A stretch of DNA of 64,000 nt, taken from NCBI GenBank assembly GCA_009760885.1, contig CM019691.1, positions 28,870,814-28,934,813 on the forward strand, read 5' to 3'. The notes beneath the pieces are model-generated. The model was not told where the DNA came from, searched no databases, and saw only the letters and a program-made list of their open reading frames with translations. The DNA is from Achatina immaculata (lineage: Eukaryota; Mollusca; Gastropoda; Stylommatophora; Achatinidae). Within the stretch, counting starts at the first letter, position 1. The number at the start of each line of letters is the position of its first letter. Of the stretch, positions 56,285-64,000 are shown in pieces. The translations under genes and the position numbers were made by a program.

Positions 56285-56520
56285 GAACAGCTAATTAACA
56301 AGCACACAGTTGTGATATTTCAGTTTTACATTTTAATCACACAAAAACATACAGGACAAAGAAATAAGGAAAGAAGATAAAATATAAATTTACATGAACG
56401 CTATACAACAAACAGGAATAGAAAAAAAAAATTAGAAAAAAAAAAGGAAGCACTTAACTGTGAATTGTAAGAAGCTGCATCCAGGAGTGCAAGTGGTAGA
56501 GTATTGTGAATGTTTAAAAG
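56285..56520. mobile_element. Diverged relative of the palindromic element
   Basis: Shares with the left arm of 49964-50980, in order, AGTAGGA-CAGCT, AAAAACATACAGGACAAAGA, an AGATAAA-TATA-ATTTACATGAA stretch and CTTA(A/G)CTGT, at roughly 75-80 per cent by eye. Only one arm is present. Confidence 0.6.
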
Positions 56521-56569
56521 ACTTGGGATGTGTGACAGGTTTGTACAAAAAAGGGGGTGGAGAAAGTGA

Positions 56570-56800
56570 AAGGGGAAAGAGAGAGTGAGAGAGAGAAGGA
56601 GGGTGAGGGAGAGGGGGAGAAAGAGAGGGAGAGAGAGAGAGATAGATTGATTGACTGATTGATCTTTATTTCAAAAGGGTCAAGAATTGGGCATGCAGGC
56701 CCATCTGACATTCTGCCCTTTATCATACATCTTTCACTCTATTCCAGAGAGAGAGGGGGAGAGAGAGGGGGGGAAAGAGAGAGAGAGAGAAATACAATGG
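56570..56800. repeat. GA-rich simple repeat with a LINE family C tail inside
   Basis: GA/GGGA runs at 56570-56642 and 56746-56792. Between them, 56645-56745 matches the LINE family C 3' end (AAGAATTGGGCATGCAGGCC). Confidence 0.75.
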
Positions 56801-57226
56801 TAATCTAGCCTTATTTCTTTGTCCTGTATGTTTTTATATAAATAACAGAATAAATTATGATAAGAAATTCTGATAGAATGAAACCGAAAGGAAGTTACTC
56901 TATAATTTGAAAATATAGGCTGGGTTAGAAATATGCTCTTTTACTTTATTTAGAATGTGCTTAACTATCACTTGGAGAATTGATTTGCACAGACATGCTA
57001 GATCTACCAACAATGCTAGTACTGTTTTGGAAGTGAATGAGTTAGTGTAAATCAAAATGTTTCAACTCTCTGCTTGTTAATTAATAAAGATGTTTTGCTT
57101 TAATTTTAAACAGACAGTGAGTCTGATAATGATAATCCAAGACAGTCATATTTATACGTGTGACTTTCAGCAATGAACAAAGGGATCATAATGTATGAAT
57201 AAAAATAAGCTGCCACAACACATTAC
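56801..57226. other. Intron of the oxygenase gene, nothing recognised
   Basis: AT-rich; no features. Confidence 0.4.
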
Positions 57227-57333
57227 CTTGGAGAAGGTGCTCTCTCCTGGATAGAACGCTGTGCTGTAACTCCAGTTGCTTTTCATCCATGTTTGGAGCT
57301 GTTCAGAAAAGCTTGCATTGACACATTTTGTGC
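57227..57333 (-). CDS. 2OG-Fe(II) oxygenase, exon 3 of those seen
   Basis: The donor is AAG/GTAATG. The acceptor is an AAAAAG preceded by an 11-base A-run on the coding strand, an odd site lacking a pyrimidine tract next to the AG; CTCTTCC lies just before the run. The phases (1 in, 0 out) fit both neighbours exactly. Encodes TKCVNASFSEQLQTWMKSNW then SYSTAFYPGESTFSK. Confidence 0.85.
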
Positions 57334-58285
57334 CTTTTTTTTTTTGGAAGAGAATGGCATTATGTAGTGAAGGCATGAGAAAGGGTGTGATATTAAAATT
57401 TAATTCTGTACATGCCTTTAGTTCTTGTACTGTAAAAAACTAGCTCTTTTACCCTAAAAATGATTCATCATATTGTATTTGTTATTACAGCATTCATGAA
57501 TAAATTTCACAACCTCTAGCAGTCTAAACCTAATAACAAGCAGAGTTGTACCAAGGAACTTCCTCATTATGTGCCACTTCATAAAGTTTTGGTAATGTTT
57601 CTCTGTTGTGTAGTTTTTGCCTATCCTAATTAGGTCAGCTCTTTCTTTTCTTGTGCCATTTAACATTTGTTCAAATATTTGGTCTTCCCTTTTTTTCCAA
57701 TGATTATGAAGTTTTCCAACTTCTGTTTTCTCATAAATTTTCCAAAAAAAAAAAAAACATTGACTGTCTTTTTCTTATGGTTTTAATTAGATTTATAATT
57801 TTGTGAAACTTTCCTGAGAACTTCATTTGTTTTCCTGGTTAATCAAGGTCCAAGTTGCATTTCTCTTAATCTACATCTCTGTTGATGGCAATTTTTGTTC
57901 CAGCTGTTTACTGTCTATGTCTCACAAGCATAGAATAATATTGGCTTTATAGAGCAATGTATTGAGATTAATGGAAGTGAACTTCACCTGCAGCAATGAG
58001 CCTTAATGGCTCAGAAAGCTGAAGAAGAAGAAGAGCAATGTATATATGGAAAAAAATAGTAAAGGCAATTCTATCATGCCACAGAGATGCCTAGGGGGAA
58101 CATGGTTTTAGTTCAGATATTTTCACTGGCCTGTTGGCATGCTAAAGCTAGCAACAGCTTCTAGAGATAAGATGCTGGAGGTTTCTTCTCTCTGTAACTC
58201 CTTAGCCTCTACAAGGAAAAGCTTCTTAATCTTTATCGAATACTTTCAGATGTCAGCTTAGATATCTCTGATGAATGTTGCCATT
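57334..58285. other. Intron of the oxygenase gene, mostly unrecognised
   Basis: A short GAAGAAGAAGAAG tail at about 58021-58033 may mark the end of an unknown retroelement on the plus strand. Confidence 0.35.
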
Positions 58286-58289
58286 TGTT

Positions 58290-58960
58290 TTACGCAGTTA
58301 ATATCACCATACAGCTTGTCATAGATGTGATGGGCCAAAAGCATTGTCTCAGTTCTTCAAGTGAAGGGCAGTCTTGTAACAAGTGATAGACAGTCATTCT
58401 GTCGGAACCACAGGTGCATTCATCGGTGTTGCCTATCTTGGGCCTGTTAAACATGTGGTGTATAATTCTGTTGTGGCCTGTTCTAAGCCTAAAGATCTTG
58501 ACTTGTTCTTCTCTGCTGAGTTAGTATTAGGCATTATTCTTCTGATGTCCTGGATGTTCTCTTTCCCATTTGCTCTTGTATTTGGCTTTTATCAGCGTTT
58601 TGGATTCATCATATGATGGGCTTGTATCAACCTGGGGGAGCTCTCCACCTCTCTCTGACAATGTGTTGACCTCCTTGTTCCCTGGGATGTTACAGTGAGA
58701 TGGTATCCATTTTACAACAACTCCTGTAAAATTGTGTGTCATGTTATAGAGGGCTTCATGTAGTTTTCAAAGTTCTGTGGTTTTTCCTACCCATCAGTGC
58801 TGTTATAACTGAAAGAGCATCTGTGAGCAGGACAACTTGACTGCCTGGAACCTCTTTTGCCATCAGAGTTTCTGTTGTCAGTGCTTCTGTCTCAGCTGTG
58901 AAGTTGCCAGAGAACTTTCCTGCTGATACTGTTCTAGATGTTCACCACTGCTTAGCATCA
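58290..58960 (-). mobile_element. RNase H domain fragment of an I-type LINE
   Basis: Minus-strand frames, with stops, give GKFSGNFTAETEAL, AKEVPGSQVVLLTDALSVIT (catalytic Asp in TDALSV), VVKWIPSHCNIPGNKEVNTL (the HxxxxGNExxD block, slightly altered), YDESKTLIKAKYKSKWERE and a Cys/His-rich end. This order is RNase H then the C-terminal motif of LINEs in the I group. Confidence 0.78.
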
Positions 58961-58974
58961 GGAAGACTCCAGTG

Positions 58975-59175
58975 CCCCCATCTGTTGTTGTATTTATTGC
59001 TGACTCATCTGTTGTTGTGTTTATTGCTGACTCATCTGTTGTTGTGTTTACTGCTGACTCATCTGTTGTTGTGTTTATTGCTGACTCATCTGTTGTTGTG
59101 TTTATTGCTGACTCATCTGTTGTAGTGTTTATTGCTGACCCATCTGTTGTTGTGTTTATTGCTGACCCATCTGTG
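58975..59175. repeat. Minisatellite, 27-bp unit, about 7 copies
   Basis: The unit is TGTTGTTGTGTTTATTGCTG followed by ACTCATC. It lies directly next to the RNase H fragment. Confidence 0.92.
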
Positions 59176-59401
59176 TCCAGAAGCTGCTCAAATATTGTTC
59201 TTTAATAAAGTTTTCTGCCCAGATCTTTCTTTTGTTTGCAGTCTGGGAAGGGAGAAACTCATGCTGAAAACCACTTCCTTTCTTCTCTAACACAAGTGGC
59301 AAAGAGACACACAGATGGAGGATGTGGATCTATTCTTAGCTTCAGAAGTAAAATCCAGGCCCAGGATACTACAGTGAGAAAGAGGCTTTGACAGAAGCAG
59401 A

Positions 59402-59420
59402 ATCTGGAGGGGGGGGGGGG
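59402..59420. repeat. G-run
   Basis: A homopolymer G stretch within an otherwise unremarkable intron segment (59180-59690). Confidence 0.7.
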
Positions 59421-59689
59421 TGAGGGTGATGAAGACAGCAGAGGAAGAAATACTTAGGAAGTCTTTACCACTGTTCCAAGGGTGAGAGAACATGCTAACC
59501 ATTTAGAAACTCATGGAAGTTAACTTTCATCAGAGATCCTTTTAGAGATGGGCTCATAATTAGCAGACAGTTCAGTAGCAAAACAGTGTTAAGGATGACC
59601 ACTGAGTTCAAAGTCAGTTAAAGGCAAATTTAGAGAAGACCTTGAATAGTCATAAAAGGATCACAACAGAGAAAAGGACATAGAAAGAT

Positions 59690-59990
59690 CCATAGCAGAA
59701 GAGCATGAGAGGATCATAATAAACAGAGGGGCATGAGATGATCATAATAAACAGAGGGGCATGAGAGGATCATAATAAACAGAAGGGCATGAGAGGATAA
59801 TGAACAGAAGGGCATGAGAGGATAATGAACAGAAGGGCATGAGAGGATAATGAACAGAAGGGCATGAGAGGATCATAATGAACAGAAGGGCATGAGAGGA
59901 TCATAATAAACAGAAGGACATGAGAGGATCATAATAAACAGAAGGGCATGAGAGGATCATAATAAACAGAAGGGCATGAGAGGATCATTG
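59690..59990. repeat. Minisatellite, 24-28-bp unit, about 11 copies
   Basis: The unit contains AACAGAAGGGCATGAGAGGA and TCATAATA; a shorter form lacks CATA. It ends about 35 bases before the donor of exon 60026-60210. Confidence 0.9.
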
Positions 59991-60025
59991 AAAGAAAAAA
60001 ATAATTTACCAAATATTCTCCTAAC

Positions 60026-60210
60026 CTTTGGTAAAATCTTTCGGTGTAACATTGATGTTCTTTTTAACATCTTTGAGGTGTTTCCTCAAGGTTCCAATGC
60101 TGTCAAAGCACAGGATTGGTGGTTTATCAAATGCCTTCACATGATTGTCATGGGCTCTAATTAGTCCATCACACTCTTGTTCGGACAGGAAATCATCAAA
60201 TAAAAATACT
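60026..60210 (-). CDS. 2OG-Fe(II) oxygenase, exon 2 of those seen
   Basis: The acceptor is TTATTATTCAG; the donor is CAAAG/GTTAGG, a weak variant. Phases are 2 in and 1 out. Encodes VFLFDDFLSEQECDGLIRAH, then DNHVK, CFDSIGTLRKHL and INVTPKDFTK. FDDFLSEQECDGLI is the entry motif of prolyl 4-hydroxylase-type domains (iDNFLSxxECexLI in general form). Confidence 0.88.
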
Positions 60211-60335
60211 CTGAATAATAACAAGAAAAATAAAAACTGAGCGCAAAAGAAAATACTTTTTTAAAGATAAAAATTAATAATGTATCACACCATGGCATAT
60301 GGTGAAAATTAATAGCATGCAGGTAGTGTTAAAAT

Positions 60336-61048
60336 TAGGACTAAAGATCAACGTAGGAAAGACAAAGTTAATGAAGCAAAATGTGAAGAACAGAAATGTA
60401 CTCAGAGCAGATAGCAAGTTAGCGGAGGAGGTCAATGAATTTGTATACCTTGGCAGTAGAGTAGTAGAAAATGGAGACAGCACAGAGGACATCAACAGCA
60501 GACTTACTAGAGCAAACCAGGCTTTTGCAGTTAGACTATATGAAAATCTAAAAAAACTAAGCATAAATACGAAAATCAGGATATTTAAGAGTAATGTTCT
60601 AAGTGTACTACTCTATGGAAGTGAATGCTGGAAAATCACCAAAACCATGGAAAACAAGTTGAATTCTTTCCAGACTAAATGTTTATGAAGAGTTAGAAAA
60701 ATATTTTGGCCAAACACCATAAGAAATAACATCTTGTTGGCAGAAATGCAGATGAAGCCACTGACAACAATTATTGAGGAAAGATGCTGGTGATTGTTGG
60801 GACATGTGCTCCGAATGACTGATAACTCACTACCAAAAACAGCACTAAGATGGACACCACAGGGGAACAGAAGTAAAGGTAGACCAAAAGAGACATGGAG
60901 AAGAACAACAGAAAGAATGTTGAGCAATAGAGGGCTCACCTGTGCAAGAGCAGAAAAAAAGACGAAGGACAGGCATTTGTGGAAAACCCTTGCGGAAGCC
61001 CCATGAGCCCTGGGCACTTAAGGCTCAGAGAGAGAGAGAGAGAGAGAA
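60336..61048 (+). mobile_element. 5'-truncated LINE family B, copy 3
   Basis: From LKINVGKTKLMKQNV to the end APxALGT, with a stop after FQTKCL, a small indel at about 60535, and an AG tail at 61027-61047. TGTTAAAAT flanks it on both sides (60327-60335 and 61049-61057). It lies in the intron between the first two visible oxygenase exons, antisense to the gene. Confidence 0.9.
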
Positions 61049-61057
61049 TGTTAAAAT

Positions 61058-62094
61058 ATGTTTTACTGAAAAAAATTCTTATTTATAAAGAAACAAATTA
61101 ATTATTCTTTCCAAAGCAAAGCACATAATGATAATGTTTGCTGGATCAATAAATACAAACTACTATTCTATACAACAATGCCCCCTATTGAATGACAAGT
61201 CTAAAACGAAGAAATCATCTTTTCTGCTTTTAGCAGTTAATCGAAATTATCTAGTCCATTTGTAGTTAAATGCAATTTTTTTTTCTTTTCTGGAATCCTG
61301 CCAAACCTACACAGGAAGGACAAATCAACATCTCACTTGACCTGGCACTAAATGGAGGATAGTGTGCTAAAATGCAGTATTGTCTGGCTGAAAGCCAGAA
61401 ATCTGGCTACCCTAACTGTGACACACTTGGCAACGCAAAATTTATTAATTCCCTTTTCACACCTGCATGCTTAATGCTAACCATGTTAACCCAAACATTC
61501 CATGGTCTTGATGTAATCATTGTTGTAGCAGCTAGTGGTATAATGGTGACCCCACATGGTTTAGAATCTGCTGCAAAATAAACCAGTATTGCATAAACAT
61601 TAGGCCAGGTAAAGTTTTTATACAGACAGAATTACATAATAAAGAAACAGAGGCATTTTTAACAAAAATATTTTTTTACTATCAAAATCTGGTGGGATGC
61701 CTCTAGTTCTCTAGAGTGTCATGAAACATAGTTTGAAAAAACATTGCACCAGGCCACCATGTTAAACATGATCAAAGACGTGTCCACAATGGTGAGTAAT
61801 ATCTGATTAGAATGTTGCATTCTAGTGTCAGTACAGGACAGAGTTATCTGTCATACAGTGTCGGGAATAAACACAGTTTCAGGTGGGAAACAAAAAAATC
61901 AGGTGACAAATGAGAAGTCAAAACTTTCTTCAGTACAAAGTAAACCATCAACATGGCATAGTGTCTACTGTCCGAATCTTTCCTTGCCATTGAAATTCAC
62001 TGCTTTGGCATTACATTTGTTTTTCAGTTATTTCCCCTGCATGTTCATTGTGCCATTCACTGTGTCAATCATGAGCATCATCACATTTTTCTTC
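61058..62094. other. Intron of the oxygenase gene, nothing recognised
   Basis: No repeat or exon identified. Confidence 0.4.
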
Positions 62095-62935
62095 TAAGTT
62101 TGCTATATCCTGGACTGGACTGTCCTCATTCACTCATCTGAGTTTCCTATGTCCTGGATTGGACTGTACTCAGTCACTCATCTGAGTTTCCTATGTCCTG
62201 GATTGGACTGTCCTCAGTCACTCATCTGAGTTTCCTATGTCCTGGATTGGACTGTCCTCAGTCACTCATCTGAATTTCCTATGTCCTGGATTGGACTGTA
62301 CTCAGTCACTCATCTGAATTTGCTATGTCCTGGACTGTCCTCAGTCACTCATGTGAGTTTGCTATGTTCTAGACTGTCCTCAGTCATTCATGTGAGTTTG
62401 CTATTCCTAGACTGTCCTCAGTCATTCATGTGAGTTTGCTATTCCTAGACTGTCCTCATTCACTCATCTGAGTTTGCTATGTCATGGACTATCCTCCGTC
62501 ACTCGTCTCAGTTTGCTATGTTCTAGACTGTCCTCAGTCATTCATGTGAGTTTGCTATTCCTAGACTGTCCTCATTCACTCATCTGAGTTTGCTATGTCA
62601 TGGACTATCCTCCGTCACTCGTCTCAGTTTGCTATGTTCTAGACTGTCCTCAGTCACTCATGTGAGTTTGCTATGTTCTAGACTGTCCTCAGTCATTCAT
62701 GTGAGTTTGCTATTCCTAGACTGTCCTCAGTCACTCATGTGAGTTTGCTATGTTCTAGACTGTCCTCAGTCATTCATGTGAGTTTGCTATTCCTAGACTG
62801 TCCTCAGTCATTCATTTCAGTTTGCTATTCCTGGACTGTCCTCATTCACTCATCTGAGTTTGCTATGTCATGGACTATCCTCCGTCACTCGTCTCAGTTT
62901 GCTATGTCCTGGATTGTGTTCGGTCACTATTTAGG
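62095..62935. repeat. Minisatellite, 35-44-bp units, about 21 copies
   Basis: Units share GAGTTTGCTAT or GAGTTTCCTAT, an optional TCCTGGATTGG, and ACTGTCCTCAGTCACTCAT. Unit variants are arranged in blocks: GGATTGG forms on the left, TTCTAGA and CCTAGA forms alternate on the right, and a higher-order block recurs (about 62440-62520 and 62560-62640). Confidence 0.9.
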
Positions 62936-63008
62936 TTCACGCAGATTCAACAATAAAACAAATCCTTGACGAGACACTTATTAATTTCTTTCATTCAGAT
63001 GTGTGTGT

Positions 63009-63045
63009 AAGAGAGAGAGAGAGAGGGAGGGAGAGAGAGAGAGAC
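63009..63045. repeat. GA microsatellite
   Basis: Uninterrupted GA dinucleotides apart from two GG positions. Confidence 0.9.
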
Positions 63046-63375
63046 TGTAACAGCTAGTCCTCGATCACACAGTATAACAGATAAACTACTCTGCAACAGT
63101 CAACACAAGCAGTCAATAATACAATCATGACATACGACATATGAATTTTCTCGCATGTAGGCTTCGTTCCCATTCACAAGAAGAAGCGCTTCTGGTTCAA
63201 ATGCCATTTTATTTAGCTAAACAGCCTTCCATTTTTTGGTGTGTACACGGAAAAAAGAGTATTGTAAATCACATAATAATATGTGTATATTACAAATATG
63301 GCACTATCCATCTGGAATAAAATAATTTATCAACAAACAATAATTTACAACACTCAAATCTAGTACCAACCTTAC

Positions 63376-64000
63376 CTGACGCTACTGTTACTTTCTTTCT
63401 GATGCAAGAGTTCCATTGGAGGTATCCTTCGGCCGTCGGCGAATATTTTTTTCGGTGTAAAAGTCTTCTGGTATGTAGAATTAAATTTCTTGGCTTCTTC
63501 TATCACGTTGTCAATATTATCCATACTGTTACCTCGACCACCGTCATTACTGGTTGTCTCGACGTTTGCTTTAGTGCTAGACTTCTTTTGTTCTTGTCTT
63601 TTGCTGTTTGTTTTGGCTACTGTAGGTTTCTTTTTACTGCTTTGCTTAGTGTTGTCTTTTATATCCGATGGAGAGTCAACGAATTTAATTTGTGATGGAT
63701 CAAGTACAACTTCTCTGTTCTCGCTGTTGAGTATTATTGGTCTTCTTTTTTTGCCTTTCTCATCGATTTGAGGCTTCTCTGTGTCTTTTGATATTCTACC
63801 TTTGTCGGACGCCACTGTCTCTTTTTTTGATTGTTTATTTACCATATTTGTACTACTTCGTTGCTTTTTGACTGGCTCTGAGTCATTTCCGTTTCTGTCT
63901 GTTTTTGAGTCCTTTGTATCCTTTGCTGTTTCTGAGTTCTTTGTATCTTTTGCTGTGTTTGCGTTCTTTGCATCTTTTACCGTTTCTGAATCCTTTGGGT
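63376..64000 (-). CDS. 2OG-Fe(II) oxygenase, first visible exon (cut by window edge)
   Basis: This entry carries the gene-level note. Seven minus-strand exons join in frame into a protein with a Lys/Ser/Thr/Asp-rich N-terminal region, at least 208 residues here and still open at the edge, and a C-terminal prolyl-4-hydroxylase-type 2OG-Fe(II) dioxygenase domain of about 270 residues. The set HTD...H...K is complete, so activity is expected: hydroxylation of a substrate using 2-oxoglutarate, O2, Fe(II) and probably ascorbate. The substrate and cell compartment cannot be read; no signal peptide is in view. This exon is open from the edge to the donor GTCAG/GTAAGG at 63375. The part nearest the edge contains imperfect repeats around KDTKNSETA (about 63870-64000). 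The ATG at 63845 is in frame but not the start, since the frame runs on upstream. I do not assign a gene name. Confidence 0.82.

Noticed and set aside
58898..59205. Repetitive peptides SSVVVFIAD or THLLLCLLL
   Set aside because: Direct products of the 27-bp minisatellite in two frames, not a membrane protein.

Overview
The window is animal nuclear DNA. Genes are split into short exons by introns with canonical GT-AG ends, and most of the sequence is transposon and satellite material: 3.2-kb RTE-like LINEs, mariner elements, piggyBac-like and pogo-like MITEs, tRNA-related SINEs, minisatellites and long homopolymer runs. The repeat mix and the two recognisable genes fit a lophotrochozoan, most likely a marine mollusc such as a gastropod. 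That assignment is an inference; I see no species-specific marker.

Three host genes are supported. (1) The last coding exon of an unidentified plus-strand gene lies at 2397-2644. It encodes a Pro-rich tail with a PPPY motif. (2) A complete plus-strand FAM117/GLCCI1-family gene has eight coding exons between 21443 and 37759. The product is about 434 residues if one base missing after the start codon is allowed for. (3) A minus-strand 2-oxoglutarate/Fe(II) oxygenase of the prolyl-4-hydroxylase type has seven exons between 47224 and the right edge, where the gene is cut. It has a complete HxD...H...K set of active-site residues and an N-terminal Lys/Ser/Thr-rich region. Genes 2 and 3 converge tail to tail.

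Layout: 0.4-2.1 kb, a decayed mariner with a LINE inside it. 2.4-3.2 kb, the terminal exon and 3'UTR of gene 1. 6.6-7.9 kb, a composite tandem repeat. 9.0-12.1 kb, a minisatellite holding a LINE that itself holds two more LINE insertions, all with target-site duplications. 13.4-16.5 kb, a full-length but broken RTE-like LINE (family B). 17.5-18.7 kb, a mariner with both inverted repeats. 21.4-37.8 kb, the FAM117 gene, with a second full-length family-B LINE in intron 7 that has a truncated sister copy inserted in it, followed by a 49-bp minisatellite of about 23 units. 37.8-46.5 kb, 3'UTR and intergenic DNA with a 41-bp minisatellite. 47.2-64 kb, the oxygenase gene. Its introns carry LINE fragments, two piggyBac-like MITEs, SINEs and a 1-kb near-perfect palindrome that sits about 30 bases upstream of a 3' splice site.

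I labelled the LINE families A to D for this window only. A: tail of GAAT units. B: 3.2 kb, tail of AG units. C: RT LINE whose 3' end contains GGGCATGCAG. D: tail of ATG/ATC units. All family assignments come from reading protein motifs and cross-comparing copies by eye; no database search was run.
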